The notes under the pieces were generated by a model. It made no database searches. It was given only the letters and a program-made list of their open reading frames with translations, and was not told the DNA's origin. Made by a program: the position numbers and the translations under genes. A DNA stretch of 64,000 nt from Bidens hawaiensis (taxonomy: Eukaryota > Streptophyta > Magnoliopsida > Asterales > Asteraceae), in NCBI GenBank assembly GCA_021521415.1, contig JAIQDT010005021.1, positions 153,096 through 217,095 on the forward strand, given 5' to 3'. Positions 12,109-25,800 of this stretch are shown here, one piece after another (positions within the stretch are counted from its first letter, which is position 1; each line of letters starts with the position of its first letter).

Positions 12109-13084
12109 CACATAAATGGAATGGCACAGATAAAACAAGCTAAGTTTAGCGATGTTGATATGGATTTTGTGTTGGGAGTGGGAGGCTACGATCTTGACAG
12201 GTGATGCTTATGTGATATTTGTTTCATATTTATGTAAACAAACTCGACTATTATTCTCTTATACATACGTGTCTGCACACACATTCACACCATATTATTT
12301 GTTTCTTATATGCCTTTTTGGTCCATTGGATATATTATTCCCACATATTCAATAAGGCTTATGCAGTTGATTATTAAAAACATAGCATTTGTTGCTTATA
12401 TATATCTAGCTTTTTGGTTATGCAGAATTGATTCTGAAGTTCCATCAGATGGTTCTCACTGTGAGAATCACACTCACGAACATGGGCACGGTATCTACCC
12501 CCTTTTCATTTTTACGCATGCTTCGTTCAGGTTTATTTTAATATTTAATTATATAAATATAATCTGGTTTTTAAACAGAATGTCACCAAGGGCATCATCA
12601 TGATCACAAGCATGATTCAGCTGTATCCAGTGTGAGCATTGTTTCTGAAGGAACTTTGGACCTTGACGAGGTAATTAATATTTAATACACACATGTTTCA
12701 AAATCGTTTTTATTTTCTTTATTTAAATAACCTTAAATGCACATGATCAATCCAGCTTGATGATTGGCTTGAACGGCTGGTCGAGGAAAAAGGAGACGAT
12801 CTTTATAGGATGAAAGGCGTCTTGTCAGTCAGTGATTCCGACGCACGCTATGTTTTTCAGGTTCTATCTTTATTTCTAACTACCTATGATTCTTTGTATT
12901 GTTTGACTATAATAAATAAATTAAAACATAAATGTTGATGTATTAGGGTGTGCATTCCACTCTAGATGGGTGCCCAGGTAAAGCATGGGATCCAGATGAG
13001 AAGAGAGTTAACAAACTTGTATTTATTGGAAGGAATTTGGATGAATCTGCCTTAAAAAAAGGCTTCAAAGGTTGTTTGGTGTAA

Positions 13085-16000
13085 TTCTCTCTTCTTTTTT
13101 TTTTCCGGTTAGTTATTGCTATTCTAATTGTATAAAAATTTTATCAACTAACACTTAGATATTTTTTATTCTATAAGAAGAACATGATAAGTTTAAAATA
13201 AGTTTAACTAATATAATGGTCAACATAAATATCTAATTTTATATTTTTTTTATTTAGTATTGTAGGATATAACTTTGTATATAATAAAATGATGGCTTGG
13301 GGACGTTGATGATTCACACGTAGCATGTTTGTTAGTTGTTACTGTGACTATTGTATGAAAAGATTATTGGAGTAAAATCAGTGACACAAATTTTCTACAA
13401 ACCCCAGTAAATTTCATATAATATTATGAGTTTAAAATTTTTAAGATTTACATTAAAGGTGTAAGTGTAATCATGGTCGATTGATTTTTATTTAAAGGAT
13501 GGTTGATCAATACAAAGCTAAATTGTAGTTTGGTTTGTTTATTTGGGTCACCTCAACTTTGTTAATTGGTCCGTTTGGGTTTATTCCAGTCGGTCAACTG
13601 GTTAACAAAGGCGACTATTATAAAACTTTTAAACTTCAAATAGTTTCAATTGGAAACAAGACCTCAGTAAGATGTCTTGGAAAGACTCGATTTATTGAAG
13701 TAATGATTTGGTAGAGAATGATGAGATGAGTTGCTAATTAAACATCTGTCTGTTGTATACGTAACAAACAGAGAAGTATAAGTATTCTTTTGTGAGGGAG
13801 TTGAGTGGCATATACAAAATCCCCACAAGAGTTTAAATGCACGTAACATCACCCGAATGCAAGACAAATGACTTGCAGTATGGTCTTTGTATAACATAAT
13901 ATTAAAACTCTCTAGGTTAGAATATATATATATATATTTTTAATGATTATAAATGATGCACAGAATTTGATGTAATAACAACGTAAGGAGGGTGGTGACA
14001 CGTGACCGCACGAATATTCCACTCACGGAGAGAATAATCCACGCTGGCACCGTAATTACCTCCCCCAACACCTATACACCCACCCACTTGTTTTCTTTTT
14101 TCCCCATATTAATCCGACGGTCAAGATTGCACCCACTAAATGACAATTAGATTATCCTTATTTTATTATATAAAATAAAAAAAAAAGAATAAAAGTCGGC
14201 AAACAAATGTCATGTTATGTTGTTTGTTTCAAATTCGTCGCCGATGTTTCCTCTCGATGTTCCTCGTCCACATCATAACTCTTTGTCGTTTCTCCCACGT
14301 TTCACTTTCCTAACACTACTCAAATTACCAATTTACCCTTTGCTTCCTCTTTTAAACTATTAATGATTAAGTTGACTCGGTAATTTACATCATTCTCAAC
14401 AGTTTTGTATGTTATCTTTCGCTTACTTGGAAGTATTATATAATATAATATTGTATTGCTTTGATAAAATATTATTGTGTATGATATGATCATGTAGCAA
14501 GTAAACATATAAAATGAGACAACAAATCCGAGTTAATGGTGTTATCTTATGGTGAATAGTTCATCATTAATGTAAAACGACTTTTAGTTATTTGATTTTG
14601 CCGATCCTAAAATAGAAATAATTATTAAAACAATTTATTTTACCTTAACTCTCAGAAATTTCATGACAAACTAGAAGGAATAAAAGTGTTTCTAAAAAAG
14701 TAAACATTGTTGTTTGGTGGTTTTTTCTTGATATATTACCGACTAGAACAAATCTTTTCAAATAAAGGGCTAGATGCAGGTCCGTCTTCTTAAATTGTTA
14801 AATTTTTTGTTCATGCAAAATGTGAAATAGAATTGGGCCTTGTAAAAAGGTTTTTTCTTTTGTTGAGTTTAAACAATTTATTTTTTTTAAATTGAGTTAC
14901 TTGATCATAATTTGGGTTGTGTAAAAAATTAATTGTATATAAATAGGCTTAAAGATATCTTAAAATGATACTATAACCCCCAATCTTTTGATTAGGAGTT
15001 ATACCCATTTACCACTTGACCAAACTAATGGTTATGTAAGAATATTCCCAGCCTTTTTTTATCCATATCTATATGATTACATTAAAAATCACAAGATTTT
15101 TTTTCACTTTTAGCTAAATAATATATTTTTATACATTTATGATTAATTTTTTCCTTCCCTCTACTCACAACCACTTTAAAAGTAAATTAAAAAATTATAC
15201 GGTGTGAACAATGAAACCCAAATTTTGACTTTTTCATATAACGTTTTCTCTCTCTTCCCCTATGCACAATAACTCATAAACATACAATATAATTTACAAA
15301 ACCTGCTTACATAATTATAGAGCACATATTGAGAATGCTATTTAGTTTAAACATTAATTATCATATAGTTTTTCATAAAAATATATATAATTTTATTAAA
15401 AAATTCGGACCTAGCAGGTAGGACTGTTCAAATGGTAAGACTCGACCTTTTTACCTAACACCCTTTACCCTTATAGAAAGAAACGTGAACCCGAGACCCT
15501 ACCCTTTAAACAATAAGAGGGCTGGATATAATAAGGGTTTCAATGGTCCAACCATCTACCATTTAAAGCAGTAATCATATATTATTTTCTACATTACTAG
15601 TTGCATATCTCATATATGACTTTTATATATGAATATTAGAACAATTGTACTTTTATTTAAGAACATAATAAAGTCTAACTTCAAAAGTTTATTAACCATG
15701 TGAACTAATACAAATAATATTCACATTCACAAATTACATTAGAGAATAATTCGGTGATTCCCATATATATGTTTCCAATCGGTAGTATGGCCCTTTATTT
15801 TATTTTTCTTAGTAGTTGGGAAATTTCGAATGAATCATATATGATATACAAATCTCTCATAAATTTCAGATTAATCACGAATATGATGTATATCTAATGA
15901 TCTAGAAACTAGTAAACGGGTCAAGGGTTTGAAAAGGGGGTCCGACCCTTGAAACTCTTTTACCATTTAAAGTGAAATTTACATATCCTTAACCCGACCC

Positions 16001-16139
16001 ATATTATATACTCTAGTCCAATTAAGGGTTTTGCAAGTCAGGTAAACGGGTTTCAAGGGTTCGACCCTTATCTTGCTTACCCTTACTAGCGGGTGTTGGG
16101 TCGGGGCCCGTCGATCACCCTATCCTCCTTAAGAGTCGG
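13085..16139. other. Gene-free AT-rich spacer with degenerate MITE
   Basis: No coding evidence on either strand. A G-box (GACACGTGAC) lies at about 13997-14006 in a patch resembling 35600-35960, possibly a relic promoter. At about 15040-15342 an AT-rich segment with imperfect ends (AAGAATATTCCCA and TTGAGAATGCT) looks like an older relative of the MITE at 36553. The 15900-16140 part is rich in GGGTCAAGGGTT/AACCCGACCC words typical of plant TIR elements. Confidence 0.45.
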
Positions 16140-16650
16140 CCCTGGCTAGATGTGTCGTGATCTTATGTTCATTTTTTCTAGAGACACTAAAACGTCGCTT
16201 CATATCTTTACATGTCATGGGATAACTTCTAAAGATTGCCAGTTAGTGCTTTCTTAGGTTCGCTTAGTTAGTGAAAACTATAAACCTAAGAATGTTTATT
16301 CTTGGTTGGATCAAATTCATTTATCAAATAAGAAGAAATTGTTGGTGGAAAGAGTTTGTTTTATTATGTGGTGGGTTATTTATAAGACCAGAAACATAGA
16401 TGTTTTATTAAGAAGACAACTTGAAAATGAAGCTTATTTTCGAGTTTATTTTACAATTTTCATTAATTTGGATTGCAACTAGGAACAAAAAGGCACAAAT
16501 AAGTTGGACCAAGTGGATAAAAACCTAAGTTGGACCAAGTGAATCATAAAGCCTCTTATTTCATGTAAATTTGTTTTTTGATTGATTCGTTAGCTTTTTC
16601 TAACCAGCTACACGAATTTTATAAATATATGCCGTTCAAAAAGTTTTTGT
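16140..16650 (+). mobile_element. LINE (non-LTR retrotransposon) 3'-end remnant
   Basis: A broken frame encodes VYSWLDQIHLSNKKKLLVE followed by WWVIYKTRN, the C-terminal segment found after the reverse transcriptase in plant L1-like LINEs. Further on it encodes WTKWIKT and then a 3' tail with TATATGCCGTTCAAAAAG at about 16627-16645. The upstream reverse transcriptase is missing, as expected for a 5'-truncated insertion. Several frameshifts show it is old. Confidence 0.6.
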
Positions 16651-18380
16651 GTTTCATGAGCTAAGATCATATGGAGAGGGATGAATTTTTAATTCAATAG
16701 TAAACACGTAAATTTTATAAACTAAAATTCGCGAAGAAGTTACCCATGGCCATGATATTGTATCACATGAGGGTAAAGTCACATTGATGTCAATGGGAAA
16801 TATAATTAGCTTTTATACACGACTTTCATGTATCTATTTGACAAATCAGTGATTTGATAGTCGTTTCTAGCATCATGATTATTGTATATAGATTTGTTGG
16901 ATATAGTTGACGCACACCCAACATGGCTTATCAATGATGGAGTCTAAATACATGTCTAAAATCTAAGTATTCAAATCTTGACTTTAGTCTCATTTAGACT
17001 TTTTAAACATTGAGAATAACAGTTGAGCATGTGTTGTGGTCCTTGTGGATGAGCTTTAACTAGTTTAAAATCACATCATTGTTACTTACATACTGTGATA
17101 CTCCGTATTAACTAACTAATCTATCGACTTGTGTTGTGAATGAGCTTTAACTAACGAATACCTCAACTGTTATTTAATTTTTTATTTTATATATAAAAGT
17201 ATGAAAATTAATCTTATTGGTTAAGAAATGACTGGCCCCACACTTCCTCCCCTTGAGGCGCGCCAATGCTTTGCGAGGTAGGGGTGGCGGCCGGGTTTGA
17301 AGATGGTGGTGTTTGGCGCCCACCTTACTGAAATGGCAGGAGGGTGGCACCCTCTTTGCTCTTCAACGGTTAGTCTTAAAGCGTATGCATCATAGTTAAT
17401 ATTTTCAATTCTTTAATGATTTATGAGAGATTATTAAATTTTTATTCTGTGTTAGATAAAACCAAAAGTAGTCTTTGGCTACTAAAAAGTTTAGTTTGAG
17501 ACTTTGGCTTCTTTTAGTTCAGTCTAAATTTCTATGGCTGTGATAAACCACGACATCAAGTAAGGACTCATCATTCATAATACACTAACCGATACATGTT
17601 GAGCAAAGTGATGAAATTATTTCAACTTTTATGTATCAATACTATAAACATTATTCAGTTAAAAACAAACTGTTATTAAACAGCAATCACTTATTTAAAT
17701 ATATGCATTTAGTTTTTCTTAAACTACTAGTTTTCTATGAAGAGTTATTTAAATGTACGCAATTATTAAATTTACATTTTGTTCTTCTTAAACTATTAGT
17801 TTTCTATGAAGAGTTACTCATTTGTTAAAAGAAAAAGAGAAAAAATTCTTTTAATAAAAGTAAATGGAAATAGTTTATGGTATTGGTGTCCCACTAAGAT
17901 GTCTTTTATTTTAGAGATGTTTTAAAATTTAAATCATGTAATGTTTAAATATATGTGATTACTTAGGAGTAAGCTTGACGTAAAAAAAATATATATGTAT
18001 ATGACCCAAAATCATAATAGAGATTATGTAATTGTAAATCCATGTATAAAAAGAATTAGGGGTTTTAAATTAGTAGCAATGATTAAGGACTATTTCTCAT
18101 ATTCTGATCTAAAGTATACTTCTATTCACCTATTAGATAAATTTTTTTCGAACAACAAATTTCAATAAACCATCAACTAGAAGCTGAAAATATATAAAAC
18201 AAGAAACATGTGAATGCAAAAAACAGTGCTTCAAAAGAAGCCATTAAAAACAGTCATGTGCTCCCTCAAACAAAACAATAGTAAACCAACTCCGCACTAA
18301 CCCCTCTAATTGCAAAAGGAAAAGAATTTCCAAGAGCCTTCACATAAAACCAAAAAACCTTAAACGGGACCTCCTTCGAT
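16651..18380. other. Gene-free AT-rich spacer
   Basis: Only small structures are visible. A direct repeat of about 35 bp (17713-17747 and 17782-17816, sharing GTTTTCTATGAAGAGTTA) creates the short frame at 17631-17828. A GC-rich patch at 17235-17390 (with GAGGCGCGCCAATGC) looks like a transposon end. No gene is supported. Confidence 0.5.
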
Positions 18381-19021
18381 TAGGGATGACAATGAATTGG
18401 GTTTGGCTGTGTATTGCTAATCCCATACGCATACCCGGCCCATTACCCGTCGCCCGTAGGGTATCAATTACACCCACTAGTTTGTTAAAAAAAATCCATT
18501 TTGAATTTCTAAGTATATTTTTACCATTATGATTATCATATACATATTATTTATATAAGAGCTTTTACAATTTAAAATATGACACATTACGTACATATAA
18601 ACGTTATTACAAATAAATAATCTTACTTTAGTTTTATATAACTTTATGTATAAACTCGATAACATAGAAAATATAAAATATATTTTAAATACAAATCTAA
18701 ATACAAACTAATTTTTTTCTCCGTATAGTGGACATAAAAAAATGAAGTGTTATTAGACAAATGCTAAAAAAATATAAAATTAATAATTAAAATTTTCAAG
18801 GTTTATAATTCAGTATATAATTATATAATTCGGGTAACCGAGTGTGTTTTCTCGGGTAATCAGGCCAGGCATCATTAAATCCTATACACGACATGTACCC
18901 ACGAAAATATTTCAAACTAATCCCATAACCAGTCCAATACCTGTCAGGCTTCAGGTATACTTGTCCCGAATGCTTCGAGTTTCAAGTATACCCCTTGAAC
19001 TCGAGTTATTTGTTATCCCTA
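18381..19021. mobile_element. MITE-like TIR element, about 640 bp
   Basis: The left end TAGGGATGACAAT and the right end (minus strand TAGGGATAACAAAT) form terminal inverted repeats, with subterminal CGGGTA/TACCCG words. The termini resemble hAT-type non-autonomous elements, but the flanking 8-mers match at only half the positions, so the target duplication is not convincing. No open frame. Confidence 0.55.
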
Positions 19022-19379
19022 TCAGCAATTAAGTAAATTAAAACTTACTCACTGACACCTATTTTAATCATTAATCTATATATATATATATTTTGGCGTA
19101 AAAAAACCATTGATCATGACCCCTATTTTAATTAGCACTTTACCCTCTTCTAATACCGAACATAGTATATGAAGAGAGAAGTGTCTCCTCTTTTAATTTC
19201 ATTGGTTCTCATGTATAATAGCCTCACCATCAAAATTTTACGCGTATAGAAAGTGATGAGATAGATTTTGAAGCTCAAAGCGCCCATAGCGTCCTGGGGA
19301 CGGTGTACCCAGCGCTATGAAGGCTTTTTACACCTTCATGATGCCCCACTACGGTGGCCTAATCAACTAGGAAAATTAA
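19022..19379. other. Spacer with possible solo PIF-type end
   Basis: An AT-rich stretch. At 19340-19363 it contains GATGCCCCACTACGGTGGCC followed by TAA, which resembles a PIF/Harbinger terminus plus target site. No partner end was found. Confidence 0.35.
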
Positions 19380-19763
19380 GGGTGTGTTTGGGATTGCTTA
19401 TTTAAGTGAAAAGAGACTTTTTGTTAAAAGGACTTATTAACTTATGAATTTTATAAAAGAAGTTTTTTAAAAAATGTTTGGATTAGCTTATGTGTTATGA
19501 AAAACCAAAATGACTAAAAAGTACACTCTCTTTTGAAAGGAGTGTAATGAGTTTTGAGGGTTAGAGGGGTGTAATATGTAAATCATACCCATTAAGTTAA
19601 TAAGTTAGAAATTACTAATTTTTCAAAGCCCCTTTATTTTGCTTTCTCCGTAAGTTAAAATCCATAAGGTCTTATGGTTTGCCAAACACCTTATACACCT
19701 TATTAACATTTTAAAAAGTTTATAAGTTATAAGTTGATGAAAGTAAAGAATTCCAAACACCCC
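19380..19763. mobile_element. PIF/Harbinger (Tourist-like) MITE
   Basis: The 384-bp element begins GGGTGTGTTTGG and ends CCAAACACCCC and is flanked by TAA on both sides (19377-19379 and 19764-19766). That is the 3-bp target duplication of this superfamily. AT-rich interior with no coding capacity. Confidence 0.8.
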
Positions 19764-20138
19764 TAAACTATAAGACAAATACCATATTTATATGACCCAA
19801 CTTAGACTAGCATAACCCAAATAATTAATTAATTACTCAAATTCCACATAATTCGAACTAGGGGTGTCCAAAATACTCGAACCCGATTAACCCGACCCGA
19901 CCCGAACCCGAATAAGCTAATTAGGGTCGGGTTAATAGGGTCAAAATGTATTAATCGGGTTATTTCAGCCGAATTGTTAATAGGGTCGGGTTTCGGGTTC
20001 ATTTCTGGAAAAAAGTCGGGTTTCGGGTTAACCCGAATAACCCGATTAGTGGTGATACTTAACTTCAAATACGATGATAAAAATGTGAAATAAGCACTAA
20101 AAAGTCAATAATATAAGTTTTATAGAGAAGTTAATTAT

Positions 20139-20653
20139 TCTTCTTGTTCATGAACCGTTTGGTGAAAAGTTCATTTAAGTTGTGTAAACGAACAAACATG
20201 AACACATGTTTCACTCGTTCATTTATGTTCGTGAATGTTCGTTTAAGATCGTTCATTTAAGTTTGTTTACGTTCATTCATGTTAGCTTAGATACTAATAG
20301 AAAATTATTAATTCTTATTTGCATTAAGAAATTGTATCACCCTAATATGTTTTATATTTGTTTGTTTGGGTCTATTTATATGCGTTCATTTATGTCCGTT
20401 TATGTATGTTTGTGTTCGTTAATGTATGTACATATATGTATATATATATATATATGTTCTTCATGTTCGTTTATCTTTGTTAAATTATGTTCATTTATGT
20501 TCGAGAGCTATTTGTTTAGATTTTTAATTAAACGAACATAAATGACCATGAGAATGCTTATTTTTTAACCAACGAACAGTAACACACATATTTGTTTGAT
20601 TAAACGTTCGTGTTCGTTTGAAGTTAAATGAACGAACACGGACATGCCTATAT
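20139..20653. mobile_element. Small nested TIR element rich in GTTCGTTTATG words
   Basis: The segment is dense in GTTCATTTATGTTCG-like words and is bordered by TTAATTAT (20131-20138) and GTAATTAT (20654-20661), a 7/8 match compatible with a hAT target duplication. The terminal repeats themselves are poorly matched, so the exact ends are uncertain. A (TA)n run sits at about 20432-20454. Confidence 0.4.
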
Positions 20654-20861
20654 GTAATTATAACGTAACTACTTGTAAAAAAGTTGAAAATTGTGTGGAA
20701 CGAGAAATTTTGCAGCCTACAAGTTACAAACACAAAAATCAATTTAAAATTATAAAGTAGCATGGTCAACCCGATTAACCCGACTAACCAGACCCGATTA
20801 ACCCGAAACCCGAATAACCCGAACCCGACCAACCCGAATCTTAATAGGGTCGGGTTACGGG

Positions 20862-22805
20862 TGTAACACCCCGACCAAAGGCGGATTATACATCGGGGCG
20901 CCACATATTGTTACATTACTCGTGACACTATTTGGTGTCAATATTTATTAATACACATTCATACGCACACGCGCAGCGTAAACATAGATAACATAAATCA
21001 ACTTAAATCAATATATATTAAATTATAATATTCGAGCAACATATACTTGTCTTGTTACATTTTAAGCTAGGTCCAAAACAAAAGAAAACTTTCTACGTGT
21101 CCACAAGCTCCAAAACAGCTACTGCAAAGCTGAACATGTGTTAAAATAAACGTCAAACACTTGCGTGTTGGTGAGAAATCAAGTTTAATAGATAATCATA
21201 GATAACCATAAATCTGCGCGCAACATATGTTAGTCTGGTATTTAACAAGGGTGAGATCAGATTGTGACCAAGCCTTAGATTCATAGTTCAATCCGTACTC
21301 CAAATTGAGTACAAAAACAAGAAAACTGTGCAAGTGTAAACAAAAGAGAAATCATAAACGATAGGTCTCCCGTGTCTAGCAATGGATCCATGAGAGCTTC
21401 GGAATAGGCCGACCAAAGCGGTTGATGATACACACATACAAATAACAGCCAAGTAAATAATCCATAACACATGGGATACTGCGCGACTAAAGTTCATAAA
21501 CAGGTTTAAGACTCAAGTTTGTATGAACACATGAACATCCCAAAAACATTAAAACTAAAAAGGGATTAGGTACGAGATTACTCACTTGATAAATGGTGAT
21601 GATAGAAAGATAAAGCAAGAACCAAACAAGCAAAGTTAACCTATAAACAAGATTATTGTTTTAACGATTGGTTTTATGTCTTGATTATAAGTTAGCATAA
21701 TTAATAAGTAAATTATTATATATAATATATTACCGGAAAGCAGGAAGGAAGACGGAGGCAGAGAGAGACGGCAAGAGAACAACGGCAGAGAGCAAAGGAG
21801 CAAGAGAGAAACAAGAGAGTAAATGTGTTTGTGTGTGAAGTGTTATGAATAATATTATCATTTATAGGGAAACCCTAGGAGACAACAATCCAGAAAAAGG
21901 GGAAAAGATCTTCAACAGGATCAAGCAAAAGATAACAAAAGCAAAAAGGTTCCCAAAGCAAAAGATATCAAAAGATATGGCAGCAGGGAAAAAGAGAAAA
22001 GGCTGACAGGGAACAGTAAACAGGCATGGGAGGGGTCAGAAAAAGGAACAGGAAAAGCAAATCTCAAAAGATTATGTCAGTCACTTTTTCTACCAACCAA
22101 TAGGGTTGGTGCGCATGCAGCGCCGAAAGTGGCTTTTCAGACATAAAGCAGATTAGGTCAACAGCTCAAAAAGATACAAAAGCAAACGGCTAGAATAAAC
22201 AGAAAGACACAAGGGTTAAGCGCGAGAAGGCATCGGGCGCAAAGGCAGACACAGAGTCAAGAGTGCGTGAAGGCAGACAGAACCAACCTCAACGCGACGC
22301 GGGAAGGACTACATTTCTAAGCGTGCTGCGGGAAGAACTCCAGTTCTTAGCACACTGCGGGAAGAACTCCAGTTCTTAGCGCACTGCGGGAAGAACTCCA
22401 GTCCTTAGCGCACTGCGGGAAGAACTCCAGTCCTTAGCACACTGCGGGAAGATTTCGCCACTCGCAAGCAGGAACAGCAGGTCAACACGCTGGACAACAC
22501 GCAGGCTTCCTGAGGGATCTTGCGTGTAGGAAATGCACAGACATCCTTAGGCGGGAAGAACCAAAGGGCAAGCAAAGAGAAGGGACGGGACGGCGGAAAG
22601 AAAAGAAAAGGAGGCGGAAAGAAAGAGAGAGGAAGGCGGAAAGAATCAGAGAAGAAGAGAGACAGGACGGCGGGAAGGAAGAGATAAGGGCGGGAAGGAA
22701 CACAAAACAAATACAAGATTAAAAATAAAGTTTAAATCAGAACAGAAAGAGATCGGTCAGAAAAACGGGTACCTGGTTCGGGTCGGATTCGGGGCAGATG
22801 TTACA
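20862..22805 (-). repeat. Gypsy 3' LTR (left copy), 1944 bp
   Basis: TGTAACACCCCGACC...GATGTTACA, with TG...CA ends. Because the element is on the minus strand this is its 3' LTR. It contains a tandem 29-bp repeat (units from 22328, 22357, 22386, 22415 and a partial at 22444, each starting GCGGGAAGA). It is 33 bp longer than the other LTR: one 29-bp unit, 5 bp near 22605 and 1 bp near 20898 extra, and 2 bp fewer near 21848. Confidence 0.95.
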
Positions 22806-22820
22806 GTCTCCCCTACTTTA
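22806..22820 (-). promoter_or_regulatory. Polypurine tract of the Gypsy element
   Basis: On the minus strand AAAGTAGGGGAGAC abuts the 3' LTR start. It would prime plus-strand DNA synthesis during reverse transcription. Confidence 0.8.
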
Positions 22821-22839
22821 AGAAATTTCGTCCCGAAAT

Positions 22840-25800
22840 TTAACTCGAAGTAGGTTGCGCAGAGAAAAGGTACGGGTACTTGATCTTCATTTGATCTTCC
22901 CTTTCCCATGTAAACTCGGCTCCGCGCTTGGACTCCCATCGAACTTTAACAATAGGGATACGACTGCGCTTGGTTCGCTTAACCTCGCGATCCATAATCT
23001 CAACAGGCTTCTCAATGAAATGCATAGATTCGTCAACTTGAACTTCATCAAGCGGAATGTGAAGGTTCTCGTCGGCTAAACACTTCTTGAGATTGGATAC
23101 ATGGAACGTTGGATGCACATTGCTGAGCGCGAGCGGTAGATCAAGTCTGTAGGCAACTTTTCCTACACGCGCGAGAATCTTGAATGGTCCAACATATCGA
23201 GGAGCAAGCTTACCTTTCTTCCCAAAGCGGACAACACCTATCCAAGGCGACACTTTGAGGAGAACAAGATCACCAACTTGAAATTCGAGAGGCTTTCGCC
23301 TGCGATCTGCGTAACTCTTCTGTCGGCTTCTGGCAGTCAGCAGATGATCACGGATCTTAGCGATTTTATCGGTTGTCTCTTGAACAAGTTCGGGTCCTGT
23401 GATTTGCACATCACCCACTTCGCTCCAACAAATCGGAGAACGGCACTTTCGACCGTAAAGTGCTTCGAATGGGGCCATACCAATACTGGAATGATAGCTG
23501 TTATTATAAGAGAACTCGACCAGAGGTAGGTGTGAATCCCAATTACCTCCAAAATCAAGAACACAAGATCGGAGCATATCCTCAAGGGTTTGAATAGTTC
23601 GCTCAGACTGTCCGTCAGTCTGAGGATGATATGCAGTACTCATGTCCAAGCGAGTTCCTAACGCAGATTGGAGAGATTTCCAAAAGCGTGATATAAAACG
23701 GCCATCGCGATCGGATATGATGCTCAAAGGAGTACCATGGCGGCAGACAATCTCCTTGACATAAAGCTGCGCGAGTTGCTCAACACGGTAGGTCTCACGA
23801 ATGGGCAGAAAATGAGCAGACTTAGTTAATCGGTCCACTATTACCCAAATGCTATCATGTTTGCTCGCGGTCAAAGGTAACTTGGTGACAAAGTCCATCG
23901 CTATACATTCCCATTTCCACGAACGAATTTCTAGTTGTACGAGCAAACCAGAGGGGCGTTGATGTTCAGCTTTTACCTTAGAACAAGTCAGGCATTTAGC
24001 TACGAACATAGCAATATCCTTCTTCATACCAGGCCACCAATAAGTCATGCGCAAATCCTTGTACATTTTATCAGCGCCGGGATGAATGGAATACCGAGTT
24101 TTATGCGCTTCACTCAGTAGGACAGATCGGAGGTTTTCATCTTTGGGAATCCAGATGCGATTGAGATAGCAAAGAATTCCACTCAGATTAGGGACAAGAT
24201 GCGCTTCCGCGCCACACGCTAACTCGGCGCGAAGGTTGCCACTGCTGATGGATGCGCGCTGCGCGTCACGAATGCTTGATTCAAGATTGCTTTGAATCGG
24301 CGCAAAGTGAAGCTGCGTGCGCGGCAAGATACAGTTAAGCTGGCAGGGTTTTCGGCTGAGCGCATCAGCTACCACATTAGCCTTCCCAGGGTGATACCGG
24401 ATCTCACAATCGTAATCGCTGATGAGTTCGTTCCATCGGCGTTGTCTCATGTTAAGTTCCTTTTGGTCAAAGATATGCTGAAGGCTTTTATGGTCAGTGT
24501 AAAGGATACACTTAGTACCATAGAGGTAGTGTCTCCAGATTTTCAAGGCAAATACAACTGCACCAAGTTCGAGGTCATGAGTTGTATAATTCTTCTCGTG
24601 AATTTTAAGTTGCCTTGATGCGTAAGCGATGACCTTGCCTCGTTGCATAAGAACACAGCCGAGACCTTGGTTGGAAGCATCGCAATACACGACAAAATCA
24701 TCATTACCCTCAGGTAGCGCGAGAACAGGAGCTTCACACAACAATCGCTTGAGTGTCAGAAAGGCTTCTTCTTGCTTCGAGCCCCAAACATACGGTTTGT
24801 CTTTGTGCGTTAGAGCTGTTAAAGGCAAAGCGATCTTTGAGAAGTTCGAGATGAAGCGCCGGTAATAACCAGCTAAGCCCAGAAAAGAACGGATCTCGGT
24901 AGGAGAAGACGGCGTAATCCAGTTCTTGATTGCTTCAATCTTGGATGGGTCGACATGAATGCCCATCTTGTTTACAACATGACCAAGAAACTGTACTTCA
25001 TCCGACCAAAATTCACACTTGGAGAGCTTGGCAAAGAGTTGCTCGGCTCTAAGCTTTTGCAACACCAATCGAAGATGTTGCTCATGCTCGGCCTTAGTCT
25101 TAGAATAAATCAGAACGTCATCGATAAACACAATCACGAATTTATCCAAGAAAGGCCTACACACCCGATTCATTAGATCCATGAAAACGGCGGGTGCGTT
25201 GGTTAAACCGAAGGACATGACCAAGAATTCAAAATGGCCATAGCAGGTTCGAAAGGCAGTCTTCGGAACATCTTCATCACGGATACGCAACTGGTGATAT
25301 CCGGAACGGAGATCGATCTTGGAAAAACAAGAGGCACCTTGGAGTTGATCGAAGAGGTCGTCAATACGCGGTAAGGGATACCGGTTCTTAATGGTGAGTT
25401 TGTTCAACTCGCGGTAATCAATACACATGCGAAACGTACCATCTTTCTTTTTAACGAACAACACCGGAGCACCCCAGGGCGAAGAGCTAGGGCGAATGAA
25501 TCCTTTAGCAGTCAACTCTTGAAGTTGGCTTGCCAATTCTTGCATTTCAGCGGGTGCAAGACGATAAGGAGATTTGGCTACGGGGGAAGCACCAGGGACA
25601 AGATCAATACGGAACTCGACTTCACGAGCGGGAGGGATACCAGGAAGATCATCAGGAAAGACTTCAGGGAAGTCACGCACAACAGGGATATCGCGAAGCT
25701 TCTTTTCTTCAGCAGGTTCGACCACATGTGCTAAGAATGCGACACATTTCTTCCGCATGAGTCTTTGGGCTTCGGCGCAAGACATAAGTTTAAGACCGCG

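Larger units (their letters stand above)
8634..13084 (+). pseudogene. CobW/COG0523 GTPase (PTAC17-like), ten exons, two frameshifts
   Basis: Exons: 8634-8811, 8874-8939, 9519-9699, 9859-10054, 10148-10198, 12109-12200, 12426-12490, 12579-12670, 12756-12860, 12947-13084. The family consists of G3E GTPases that deliver metal (zinc or cobalt) to client proteins; the Arabidopsis relatives are plastid proteins. Visible motifs: P-loop GFLGSGKTT across exons 1/2, the metal-binding GCLCC in exon 3, ETTGLAKPGPVI across 3/4, NKVDL across 4/5, a His-rich loop in exons 7-8, and the CobW C-terminal domain in exons 9-10 ending GFKGCLV. Exon 1 begins with a plausible transit peptide but loses frame before ALNLDNRVPATII. 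Exon 4 loses one base near 9912, between TDEQV and SRYVKLDGVV. Intron 4 starts GC instead of GT. All other phases agree, so this is either a very recent pseudogene or an active gene with sequencing errors. Confidence 0.8.

Noticed and set aside
13980..14290. Possible lost-gene promoter with a G-box, resembling 35600-35960
   Set aside because: The similarity is patchy and no transcription unit follows in either place; too weak to list as a regulatory feature.
21281..21497. Short frames in the left Gypsy LTR, repeated at 28539-28755
   Set aside because: Both copies lie in LTR sequence and have no recognisable protein features.
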